From: an uncultured Collinsella sp.
GTDB lineage: Bacteria; Actinomycetota; Coriobacteriia; Coriobacteriales; Coriobacteriaceae
Assembly: GCA_958427145.1 (NCBI GenBank)
Contig: CAUAAZ010000048.1
Span: 1-9,865, forward strand
Reading direction: 5' to 3'
Length of the DNA stretch: 9,865 nt
The notes beneath the pieces were generated by a model that searched no databases, had not been told where the DNA came from, and saw nothing but the letters and a program-made list of their open reading frames with translations. Positions 1 to 6,369 of the stretch are shown here, one piece after another; position 1 is the stretch's first letter, and every line of letters begins with the position of its first letter. The translations under genes were made by a program, and so were the position numbers.

Positions 1-37
1 GGAATCGGCTAAAGTGCGATGGCGAAATTGGTTGTTT

Positions 38-811
38 TTACAGTAGCGCTAACAGTTCCTCGATGTCGGCGTCGAGGGAGGCTATCTCCCGGGCGAGTAT
101 CCGGACCGCGACGTCCTCGCCGGCCGGGAGCCGCCTTCCCGAGCGCGACGAGGCCAGCAGCGCCTCCCAGAGCCTCCTGGCCCCCGCCGCGGGGGCGCCC
201 GCGCGCCTGGCGGCGTTCGAGAACCTGCGCCAGCCGGCGGCCGAGCACCCGGCGGCCCCGCCGAACTCGGCCAGCATCGACACCTGCCAGCGGCTCGACG
301 GGTCGACCGCGCCCTCGAGCGCGGGGTCGGCCTCGAGCAGGGTCGCGCGCAGCCTGTTCTTCGCGCGGGTCCTGGCGGACGACGCAAACTCGCGCTGCGA
401 CGACAGGATCCGCAGCGAGGCGGTCCCCTCGGGCTCCTCGGGCGCCGGCCTGAGGGCGCGGGGCACGCCGAGCGCGGTGCGCGCGATCACCTCGGCGTCG
501 ATGGCGTCGGTCTTCGCGATGCCGGGGAACATCCCGCGGGCCTGCTTCTCGGCATATCCGGGCAGGTAGGCGCAGGGGTTCCCGTGCGCATGGGCGCGCG
601 CGAGGACCAGTGCGCCGATGTTTCGCTTCTGGTCGACGACGACCAGCGCGCCGGAGCCGGCCCGCTCGAGCAGCCGGTCGATGTCGTCGGGCCTGTTTGC
701 CAGCTCGGCCCTGAAGGCGACGCCCCCTCCCGCATCGAGCGCGCACGCGCTGTGCGAGCTCTTCCCGACGTCGATCCCCAGGTAGGCCACGGGCGTCTCT
801 GCTGCAGGCAT
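38..811 (-). pseudogene. IS110-family transposase, C-terminally truncated
   Basis: This is the N-terminal RuvC-like (DEDD) half of an IS110-family transposase, the enzyme that moves IS110 elements through a bridge-RNA-guided reaction. The start is an ATG preceded by AGAGGA with 6-nt spacing. The fold opens with YLGIDVGKSSHSA (D14). It continues with LVVVDQKRNIGALV, where D60 stands in place of the usual Glu, and with AKTDAIDAEVIARTA (D102 and D105). A helical linker follows at about residues 130-250. The frame ends after 257 residues with ELLALL-stop, and its last codons (TTA, CTA) are unlike the rest of this very GC-rich gene. Full family members run to roughly 330-450 residues and carry a C-terminal Transposase_20 domain with the catalytic serine; that domain is absent here. 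The copy should therefore be inactive on its own. Family assignment is firm; loss of function is inferred from the missing domain. Confidence 0.88.
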
Positions 812-1030
812 GGTGTATCCTCTCCCTTGAGCCGGCCGTTAGCCGCGGAAGCGACACCCACATTACCCCGCCGTGGCCCGGTCCGGGCCCGGCACATCTC
901 TATCAGTCGTTCCCCGCGGCCCCTCCCGCCCCGGCGGCAACACGTCCCGGGCCCTCTACGGGGCAGGGGCTGACGGCCGTCCGGGGCGGTCGGCCAGCGA
1001 CCACCGGTACGGCTCAATCGTATAACCGTG
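812..1030 (-). ncRNA. candidate IS110 bridge-RNA / left-end region
   Basis: This is the GC-rich non-coding DNA immediately upstream of the IS110 transposase start. In IS110-group elements the left end upstream of the transposase encodes the bridge RNA that pairs with target and donor DNA. Visible structure includes a perfect stem GGCCCGG/CCGGGCC at 875-889, the palindrome GACGGCCGTC at 972-981 and a stem GGTCG-N5-CGACC at 989-1003. The roughly 220-nt length and position fit the family. No sequence family was recognised, guide loops were not assigned, and the outer boundary of the element is not visible because IS110 elements lack terminal inverted repeats. The call rests on position and structure only. 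Confidence 0.35.
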
Positions 1031-1036
1031 CAACGG

Positions 1037-1062
1037 AAAAGAGCCGCCCTTTCGGACGGCTC
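1037..1062 (-). terminator. orphan hairpin terminator, minus strand
   Basis: Read on the minus strand, GAGCCGUCC-GAAA-GGGCGGCUC forms a 9-bp stem (one G-U pair) with a GAAA tetraloop, followed by UUUU. This is a good intrinsic terminator for leftward transcription. No intact minus-strand gene lies to its right in the window, so it is probably a remnant of a gene removed by rearrangement around the IS110 copy, or it insulates the element. On the plus strand the stem is followed by AAACTG and would not terminate. Confidence 0.55.
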
Positions 1063-1180
1063 AAACTGTAATGGGGTAGTCAAAAAAGCCCCGTCCCAAA
1101 TCGACTGTCCAGGGAGTCGCATTCGAGCTTGGTTGTCCTCTCAGCCACTCGGCATCCTTCGAGCAGTAATAGTGAAAAAA
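1063..1180. other. intergenic stretch without recognisable gene
   Basis: No coding frame with a plausible start and codon pattern is seen here. On the minus strand there is a T6 run at 1082-1087 after a GGGACGGGGC string, without a convincing hairpin. A short stem CGACT-N8-AGTCG sits at about 1102-1119. Composition falls from GC-rich on the IS side to AT-rich toward 1170, which is consistent with leaving the mobile element, but the exact boundary cannot be read. Confidence 0.4.
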
Positions 1181-1269
1181 CTTGCTTAAGTGTTAATCAA
1201 GTCAGACATAATCTTGCTCTCTAATTAATCAAGAATCGCTATAATTTTGATTAGATAGAGAGCAAGATT
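1181..1269. promoter_or_regulatory. three-site operator array before the ATPase gene
   Basis: Three copies of a related 21-bp site are visible. Site 1, at 1181-1201, reads CTTGCT-N6-TTAATCAAG. Site 2, at 1213-1233, reads CTTGCT-CTCTAA-TTAATCAAG. Site 3 is inverted at 1246-1266 and reads, on the minus strand, CTTGCT-CTCTAT-CTAATCAAA. Their centres are 32 and 33 bp apart, close to three helical turns. Sites 2 and 3 together form a 23-bp inverted repeat (1210-1232 and 1247-1269) with 21 of 23 positions matching and a 14-bp centre. The array brackets the promoter -10 box and ends 1 bp before the Shine-Dalgarno, a typical layout for repression, possibly by the product of the gene itself. The binding factor is unknown. 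Confidence 0.7.
1240..1245 (+). promoter_or_regulatory. -10 box of the ATPase promoter
   Basis: A perfect TATAAT sits in the centre of the inverted repeat formed by sites 2 and 3. No good -35 at 16-18 bp is seen; the nearest is TTGCTC at 1214-1219 with a 20-bp spacer, inside operator site 2. Transcription starting near 1252 would give a leader of about 26 nt. Confidence 0.6.
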
Positions 1270-1277
1270 GGAGAATC

Positions 1278-2630
1278 ATGGCATTCAACGACTTGATCGC
1301 CCAGAAAATAAAGGACTTTGAACAGCAGGGGGTTCCGCAGGTCTTTGAGCGAGACCTTGATCTAGGAAACCCACAGGAGCCAAAGCGCGACAACATCGTA
1401 ATTGTGATTGTGGGGGCCCGCCGTTGTGGAAAGACGTATCGCCTGTATCAGGAGATGCGGCGGCTTCAGAGCCGGGGCGTCGAGCTTGACCGGATGCTTT
1501 ACTTCAATTTTGAGGATGAGCGCTTGCGCCCGTATGAGCCATCGCTGCTGGCGGACGTGCTCGACACGTTCTATGCGCTGTATCCTGTTGCTCGAACCGA
1601 GGGCGCTTACATTTTCTTTGACGAGATCCAGGAAATTCCCGAATGGGGTGCGTTTCTGCGGCGTGTAGTCGATACGGAGAAAGCGACCGTCTATGTGACG
1701 GGATCTTCTTCCAAGATGCTGTCCTCAGAACTTAAGAGCGAGTTCAGGGGTCGTTCTCTTGTGCGAGAGCTTTTTCCGTTGAGTTTTTCGGAATACGTTC
1801 GATATAAGACGGGGAGCGTTCCCGAGCCAGATGCGACCTTTTCCCCGAGCGATGCAGCGCTGCTTCGACATCATCTGATCGGGTATCTTGAACAAGGGGG
1901 ATTCATCGCGACACTTGAGCAGACGCCTGCAGACGCGATTCAGCTGCTACAGGAATATGCTTCGCGAACGGTCGCCATGGACGTCGTTGAACGTTACGAC
2001 GTCAAGAACCCTCGCCTGGCATCGCTGTTCTTGACGCGGTGTATGGCATCTTCGGGACGAGAGCTGTCAGTGAACAAAGTGTACAACGAGTTCAAGAGCA
2101 GACAGATACCCGTCAGTCGTAATTCGCTCAGCGATTTACTTGAGTATTATGAGGACGCCTACCTGTTATTTTCTGTGCCGGAGTTCACGCGTTCACTGGC
2201 AAATAACATGCGGTCTGCGTCTAAGGTCTACGCTGTCGACCCTGCGATGTTTGGAGCATTCTCTCCCGCATCGGCATTGGACCAGGGCCAGAGGCTCGAG
2301 ACCGCAGTGTTCAATGCGCTAAGAAGAAGGACTCCCGCGGTGAGGACCGGCTCGGTCTGCCGCCTGCTAATCAAAGAGAAGAGCAAAAGCCATGAGGTAG
2401 ACTTTGTGGCTGGGGACGCGCTTCTCATGCGGGCTTATAGCCTGATTCAGGTGAGTGCGGATATGGCAAGTGAGAAAACGCGCGAGCGCGAAATTGCCGC
2501 GCTTGATGCCTCGATGGCCCAGTTTGATCTTGGCGAGTCGGCAATCGTTACCATGGATGAACAGACCGATATTCCATGCGAGCACGGTGTGGTACACGTT
2601 ATGCCCGCATGGAAGTGGCTCCTTGCCTAA
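1278..2630 (+). CDS. AAA+ ATPase, AAA_14/DUF4143 type
   Basis: A 450-residue ATPase of the widespread prokaryotic AAA_14 plus DUF4143 family. Cellular roles in this family are mostly undefined. Walker A is GARRCGKT (46-53), Walker B is YIFFDEIQ (111-118, D115/E116), the sensor-1-like stretch is YVTGSSSKM (139-147), and FRGRS (156-160) holds candidate arginine-finger residues. A winged-helix-like segment lies at about 258-300. The C-terminal DUF4143 part has the nuclease-fold-like pattern LETAVFNAL (340-348), HEVDFVAGD (372-380) and LIQVSAD (389-395). Q391 stands where an active PD-(D/E)XK nuclease would have Lys, so catalysis by that fold is doubtful. The start ATG follows GGAG with 4-nt spacing, directly after the operator array. 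The gene is single, convergent with the downstream gene, and less GC-rich than its neighbours, which suggests horizontal acquisition. Family call is strong; function is unknown. Confidence 0.9.
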   Translation: MAFNDLIAQKIKDFEQQGVPQVFERDLDLGNPQEPKRDNIVIVIVGARRCGKTYRLYQEMRRLQSRGVELDRMLYFNFEDERLRPYEPSLLADVLDTFYALYPVARTEGAYIFFDEIQEIPEWGAFLRRVVDTEKATVYVTGSSSKMLSSELKSEFRGRSLVRELFPLSFSEYVRYKTGSVPEPDATFSPSDAALLRHHLIGYLEQGGFIATLEQTPADAIQLLQEYASRTVAMDVVERYDVKNPRLASLFLTRCMASSGRELSVNKVYNEFKSRQIPVSRNSLSDLLEYYEDAYLLFSVPEFTRSLANNMRSASKVYAVDPAMFGAFSPASALDQGQRLETAVFNALRRRTPAVRTGSVCRLLIKEKSKSHEVDFVAGDALLMRAYSLIQVSADMASEKTREREIAALDASMAQFDLGESAIVTMDEQTDIPCEHGVVHVMPAWKWLLA

Positions 2631-2703
2631 TCATCTATGGGCCTGTGGGGTCAGGACCTCCTGGCTCCTTCATCACAGTTGGGGAGCACCTTGCTGCGCC
2701 AGG

Positions 2704-4206
2704 CTAGTCCTGGGCTTTGATACTCGGCAGCAGGATCTGCGCGAGGTAGTCGGTTTCGAGCTTAGTGGCACCATCGGCCTTGCCGTCTTTACCCACCAGG
2801 TCGTTCTTGATCTGGCTATACGTATAGCGGTTGCCGGTCGTCAGCTCGACAAGCTCAATGGCCGTGTCCATGGGGTAGGTCGACACTGGATCCTGGGTGC
2901 GCCCGTTGATAGTCTGGGGCACCACGTACGGATAGACGGGGCCGCTGGCATAGACGGTATAACCGTTGCCCAGGCTGACCGTGCCCAAAACCGTATCGCC
3001 GTCATCGGGCGTAAAGGTCTCGCCATCGCGCACGGCGACGAGCGTCACGAGCGGCGTATTGGCGTCGTCGCCCAGATAGATGCATAGCGTGCTGCCGTTT
3101 TGCCAAGTTGCGACCTTGCCGTACCACTCGACGGGAATATCGAGCTGGTAGAGGTCGGTTGCCTTGTGGCGAGCGTCAGCATCACGGGACGCCTGTGCCT
3201 TTTGCGCGCTCACGGCATTGACGGCGGCGTCGCGCCGCGCGGTTGCTGCCTGCTGGAGCACTTTGGCAGCCGCGGCGGAGCTCGCACCGCCCTCTTCGGC
3301 ATACTTGGCGGCGGCATCGATCTGGTCGTCAGTCACCGTGTCGGCCGAAGGCACTTTGAGCTTAAAGGTGGCCTGGGCACTTAAATCCTGTCCATCGCTC
3401 TTAACGGTGACCTGCGTCTTGGTGGTCGGGACGGTATAGATGGTGCCGTCGGCCGCGATGGGGGAGGCAGCGATGGAGAGCGTGTAATCGCCGGGCAGCA
3501 GCTTAATGCCGCGACCATGCTCGTCAACGTAGAGCGTTTCGCTCACGGAAGAACCGTCGGAATCCTGTCCGCTCACCTGCACGGGAATCTTGGAGCCAGT
3601 TGAGCAGTCGAGGCCCGCGGCATGCACGCCGATCTGCACCGACATCATGGTATGGGCGTTTGCGGCAAGCACGGCAGCCTGCTCTTGCTGATATCCGTTC
3701 CAGGCAGCATAGCCTGCGCCGCCGGCGACGAGCGCGACAGCCACAACGCCGGCAACCATCAGGTTGCGGCGCTTGGGCGACATCTTGCGATGACGAACCT
3801 CGGCTTCGCGTGCCGAAGGAACGGACGGTAGGGGAATATCGCCCATGGCGATGGTCTCGTCTACGGCAGGCGCAGAGCCTAAGCCAGGGAGCTCGCGGGT
3901 CAGCGAATCTTCGGCCGGCAAGTTGTCGAGCAAGATGGTTTCCTCGCTCGTGTCGGATCCGGGCTGGTCGTCGGCCTCGCATTCGGATTCCTCGTGCCCC
4001 GCCTCGTCTTCGGTGGGCGCGGCGCCATCGTCTTTTACATCCTGATCATCGGGCTGCACTTCGATTTCCGGCTCATCCCGCACATCAACGCTCGAATCGT
4101 CAAACGCAATCTCGGCCAGCGCGATCTGGTCTAGGCTCTCCAGGGCCTCGGCACACGCTTCTGCATCTTGGGCCGCATCCTCTTGGCCCATCGTCTCATC
4201 TTTCAT
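2704..4206 (-). CDS. single-pass membrane protein with acidic cytoplasmic N-terminus
   Basis: A 500-residue protein whose family I do not recognise. Residues 1-125 are very acidic (Asp/Glu-rich, no predicted fold) and end in a basic patch, RHRKMSPKRR (138-147). One hydrophobic helix follows at about 149-168. The positive-inside rule puts the N-terminus in the cytoplasm and residues 170-500 outside. The exported part has a beta-rich segment (187-285) containing GRGIKLLPGDYTLSI, reminiscent of PEGA/carboxypeptidase-like folds. It then has an Ala-rich helical stretch (290-350) and a C-terminal beta domain (352-500) starting LDIPVEWYGKV; I associate such domains with coriobacterial surface proteins, which is a recollection rather than a search. 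The first ATG is chosen because GGGGG lies 4 nt upstream; the internal ATG at residue 6 lacks a comparable site. No LPXTG motif or catalytic motif is seen. A sensor or envelope role is possible but unproven. Confidence 0.8.
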   Translation of the reverse strand: MKDETMGQEDAAQDAEACAEALESLDQIALAEIAFDDSSVDVRDEPEIEVQPDDQDVKDDGAAPTEDEAGHEESECEADDQPGSDTSEETILLDNLPAEDSLTRELPGLGSAPAVDETIAMGDIPLPSVPSAREAEVRHRKMSPKRRNLMVAGVVAVALVAGGAGYAAWNGYQQEQAAVLAANAHTMMSVQIGVHAAGLDCSTGSKIPVQVSGQDSDGSSVSETLYVDEHGRGIKLLPGDYTLSIAASPIAADGTIYTVPTTKTQVTVKSDGQDLSAQATFKLKVPSADTVTDDQIDAAAKYAEEGGASSAAAAKVLQQAATARRDAAVNAVSAQKAQASRDADARHKATDLYQLDIPVEWYGKVATWQNGSTLCIYLGDDANTPLVTLVAVRDGETFTPDDGDTVLGTVSLGNGYTVYASGPVYPYVVPQTINGRTQDPVSTYPMDTAIELVELTTGNRYTYSQIKNDLVGKDGKADGATKLETDYLAQILLPSIKAQD

Positions 4207-4253
4207 ATATCCCCCAAGCTCAATATCGGGACAACACTGTACCCAAAAACAGA

Positions 4254-4282
4254 GTTATATAGAGCTGTCAGGCGATCGGAAA
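4254..4282 (-). promoter_or_regulatory. candidate promoter of the membrane-protein gene
   Basis: On the minus strand there is TTTCCG (4282-4277), a 17-bp spacer and TATAAC (4259-4254). The -10 is good and the -35 weak. Predicted transcription would begin near 4247, giving a leader of about 40 nt before the ATG at 4206. Confidence 0.4.
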
Positions 4283-4342
4283 TCTGATTTTATCTGTGTG
4301 AGGGGTTTTGAATATGTGCTTGGATGCGCACAACAACAATAA

Positions 4343-4377
4343 GCCCCCGGAAAGCGGACAAATCGCTTTCCGGGGGC
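4343..4377 (-). terminator. strong intrinsic terminator of the TetR-DUF5692 unit
   Basis: A perfect 14-bp stem, GCCCCCGGAAAGCG against CGCTTTCCGGGGGC, has a 7-nt loop. On the minus strand it is followed by UUAUUGUUGUUG, an imperfect U-rich tail. It lies about 70 bp past the stop of the DUF5692-type gene. A second small hairpin directly precedes it in the transcript at 4378-4393 (ATGCAA, 4-nt loop, TTGCAT). On the plus strand no U-run follows. Confidence 0.8.
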
Positions 4378-4447
4378 ATGCAATACGTTGCATTGCGCGG
4401 GGTCGGCCAGGCGGCTTCACATTCAAGCGGAGTTTGCGTCGGGCGCG

Positions 4448-5455
4448 TTACTCGGCGTGCGCGTAATCAACCTTGGCGCGGCGAGCGGTAGCCTTCTCCC
4501 AATCGCTGGTGCCCTCAAAGACATCCTGCTTGTAGGGATTGCGGCCGAGCTTCTTGGCGCGGTAGGCGATGTAGATGATCGCGGCGACGTTGGCGACCAG
4601 TGCGGCGATCGAGACCGCGGTAGCGGCGCCGGGGTCGAGCGTGGAGTGGGTCACAAAGATGGACTCCTCCTGGAAGTACGGGAACACCTGGGCAAACATG
4701 CACCAAATGGCCAGCGTAAAGGCGCGGTTCTGGATCCAGCCGCCCTTGTTCCAGATAAAGGCGGCGACGGTGGGCGCCAGCAGCAGCGCAAAGCCGCAGA
4801 ACCAGGAGTGGGTGGGCAGGCAGTTGTAGGTGTAGCAGAAGTTCCAGATATCGTAGGCGATGATGTAGACCCAGGTCATGTCGGGCCACAGCATATCGGT
4901 CTGATCCTCGGAGGCGTAGACGCTCCACCAACCGGTCATGCAGAAGATGTTGATGATACCGGCGATGCCGTTGAACACGTTGTTCCAGCCGGCCAGCTGC
5001 GTAGCACCTTCGGAGGTAACCCAGGTGGACTCGCCCAGGACAAAGAAGTGATAGGCGCTCTCGAAGTCGGATACGACGGCGATCATGATGTTGATGGCGA
5101 CGATCACAAACGGCCATGCGCGGAACCAATGCGCCTTGCCGATCTTTCCCCACTGGTACTTAATGGCAATGAAGCCCCAGCAACCGGCGAGCGCCGCGTA
5201 TACCTTGGCGTAGTGGAACCAGCTGTTCTGGTACACATGGGTGGGGTTGGTGAGCGCCCACTCGGCGCCCTGCGAAACGCCCACGGCGATGGCGACGCAG
5301 TAGATGGTCATGGCCAGCGGAGCCACGCCAAAGATGATTGCCGCGCCCAGCTTGGTGCGGCGGCCGACTTCGTTGAGCACGATCAGGCCAATAAAGACCA
5401 TGGCCCAGCCAGCCCAGTGGATAAGGGTATCGCTACCCCAAACGTCGAACAGCAT
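4448..5455 (-). CDS. polytopic membrane protein, DUF5692-type
   Basis: A 335-residue integral membrane protein that I place in the DUF5692 family (unknown function) from overall character; this should be verified by profile search. About nine hydrophobic helices are visible, near residues 12-28, 36-60, 83-98, 112-129, 157-177, 193-211, 217-235, 244-261 and 278-298, followed by a charged, basic C-terminal tail (299-335). It is very rich in Trp, Tyr and Phe. The most distinctive stretch is AYDIWNFCYTYNCLPTHSW (200-218), with Asp, His and Cys residues inside or beside membrane helices that could bind a cofactor or ligand. The ATG follows AAAGGAG with 6-nt spacing. It is the second gene after the TetR regulator (63-bp gap, same strand), so it is probably co-transcribed and controlled by it. 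A transporter, a quinone- or heme-interacting anchor and a sensor are all possible. Confidence 0.82.
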   Translation of the reverse strand: MLFDVWGSDTLIHWAGWAMVFIGLIVLNEVGRRTKLGAAIIFGVAPLAMTIYCVAIAVGVSQGAEWALTNPTHVYQNSWFHYAKVYAALAGCWGFIAIKYQWGKIGKAHWFRAWPFVIVAINIMIAVVSDFESAYHFFVLGESTWVTSEGATQLAGWNNVFNGIAGIINIFCMTGWWSVYASEDQTDMLWPDMTWVYIIAYDIWNFCYTYNCLPTHSWFCGFALLLAPTVAAFIWNKGGWIQNRAFTLAIWCMFAQVFPYFQEESIFVTHSTLDPGAATAVSIAALVANVAAIIYIAYRAKKLGRNPYKQDVFEGTSDWEKATARRAKVDYAHAE

Positions 5456-5518
5456 GCTGCTCTCCTTTCACACGCCCGCGGCCCCTCTTCTGATCGCGGG
5501 CAGTTTGGCCAAATGTCG

Positions 5519-6181
5519 TCAGTTCTGGGGCTTGCGCTCCGGATACTTGGCGGTATAGCCCTCGATGTGGAGTGTCGAGGCGATGATTTCCTTGACCGTT
5601 TCGTCGGGCACATCGGGGTGCGTGCGGATATACATCAAAAGGCCCATGATGAGGGTGTAGAACGTCTCGTAGACATGGTCGATGCGTAGCTCATGATGGG
5701 CGACAAAATCCACTACGGTGGTGTCGCAGATATACTGCGCCACGCGCTGGACCACGTTGTGCAAAAAGCCGCCGTAGAGCGCGCCGCTGCTCGAGGTAAG
5801 CGTGCTCGGCAGCTCGTGGCCGCTGGCGACCAGGCGCTTAAAGAGCGGGGCGACGGTGTCGAGCGCGCCCTCGATATCACCGACGGTGCGGTCGGCGTTC
5901 CACCGCTCGAGTTCGGAGATAAAGCCGTCGATCGCCTCGTCCATAACGGCGGTGACGGCGGCGTCCATGTCGGCGAAGTAGTGGTAGAACAATGAACGCG
6001 TGCAGCCGGCTCGCTTGGTCACGGCCGATACCGATAGGTGGGACACGCCCAGCTCGGAGCTTACGGTGCGCACGGCATCGAGGATCTCGCGACGGCGTTC
6101 GTCGCCCGTCAGGCGCTTTGCCGCGCTATCGGATGCGGGGACGGCATCGACCACAGAGGTACCTGCTGTGTTGTTGCCCAT
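5519..6181 (-). CDS. TetR/AcrR-family transcriptional regulator
   Basis: A 220-residue TetR-type regulator. Residues 28-76 form the DNA-binding domain: RREILDAVRTVSSELGVS gives helix 1, LSVSAVTKRAGC helix 2, and TRSLFYHYF (61-69) the recognition helix with the family's typical Y-x-Y-F ending. The remaining 140 or so residues form the helical ligand-binding and dimerisation domain, which is not diagnostic of a ligand. The first 25 residues are polar and probably disordered. The ATG follows AAAGGCGG with 6-nt spacing. It is divergent from the large oxidoreductase gene and upstream of the DUF5692-type gene on the same strand. The two palindromes in the divergent spacer are natural operators, so it probably represses itself, the membrane gene and the oxidoreductase until an inducer binds. 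Confidence 0.92.
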   Translation of the reverse strand: MGNNTAGTSVVDAVPASDSAAKRLTGDERRREILDAVRTVSSELGVSHLSVSAVTKRAGCTRSLFYHYFADMDAAVTAVMDEAIDGFISELERWNADRTVGDIEGALDTVAPLFKRLVASGHELPSTLTSSSGALYGGFLHNVVQRVAQYICDTTVVDFVAHHELRIDHVYETFYTLIMGLLMYIRTHPDVPDETVKEIIASTLHIEGYTAKYPERKPQN

Positions 6182-6229
6182 GTTTTGCCGCCTTTCATCC
6201 TCTTTTGCCTGACCGTTCGCCTAACAGTC

Positions 6230-6260
6230 TTGAATATTGTTGACGGTTCGTCAATACTAT
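6230..6260 (+). promoter_or_regulatory. weak candidate promoter of the oxidoreductase
   Basis: TTGAAT (6230-6235), a 19-bp spacer and TACTAT (6255-6260) could form a sub-optimal plus-strand promoter lying across operator 1. The spacer is longer than usual. Transcription from it would begin near 6267 and give a leader of about 100 nt. The leader contains the stem GGCATG-GGG-CATGCC at 6293-6307. Confidence 0.3.
6240..6254. promoter_or_regulatory. palindromic operator 1 (probable TetR site)
   Basis: TTGACG-GTT-CGTCAA is a perfect palindrome with 6-bp arms and a 3-bp centre, in the spacer between the divergent TetR and oxidoreductase genes. It shares the consensus TTGACR-N3-YGTCAA with the second site 23 bp away (centre to centre). 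Confidence 0.75.
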
Positions 6261-6262
6261 TT

Positions 6263-6277
6263 TTGACACAATGTCAA
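6263..6277. promoter_or_regulatory. palindromic operator 2 (probable TetR site)
   Basis: TTGACA-CAA-TGTCAA is a perfect palindrome with 6-bp arms, the second copy of the TTGACR-N3-YGTCAA consensus. Its TTGACA halves also look like -35 elements on both strands, but I see no matching -10 at a normal distance. It overlaps an upstream in-frame ATG of the oxidoreductase at 6271, which argues against that ATG being the translation start. Confidence 0.75.
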
Positions 6278-6369
6278 CAATGGCGGGTGAACGGCATGGG
6301 GCATGCCCGGCCTGCAAAAAAAGAGGGGCGCTGCGTGCCTGCCAGGCTGCGGCAAGAGAAGGGACGACT

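Noticed and set aside
9..863. Arg-rich overlapping frames on both strands across the transposase
   Set aside because: These are alternative-frame shadows of the IS110 gene; only the frame from 811 to 38 carries the DEDD motifs.
1009..1064. Direct repeat ACGGCTCAA at 1009-1017 and 1056-1064, considered as an IS target duplication
   Set aside because: IS110 elements do not normally make target duplications. Both copies lie on the same side of the transposase, and the second copy is part of the terminator stem.
487..1122. A 211-codon minus-strand frame spanning the IS110 left end and the orphan terminator
   Set aside because: It overlaps the transposase out of frame, runs through a terminator hairpin and shows no domain.
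2631..2703. Possible bidirectional terminator between the convergent ATPase and membrane-protein genes
   Set aside because: Only a 5-bp stem with a 2-nt loop (CAGGA/TCCTG) is visible and there is no U-run on either strand.
4388..5689. A 433-codon plus-strand open frame across the DUF5692-type gene and the end of tetR
   Set aside because: The minus-strand genes have proper ribosome binding sites and recognisable folds. The plus-strand translation is compositionally odd and crosses the hairpin terminator's far side and two gene boundaries.
6271..6369. An upstream in-frame ATG that would add 33 residues to the oxidoreductase
   Set aside because: It lies inside the second operator palindrome and has no Shine-Dalgarno. 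The ATG at 6370 has GAAGGG at ideal spacing.
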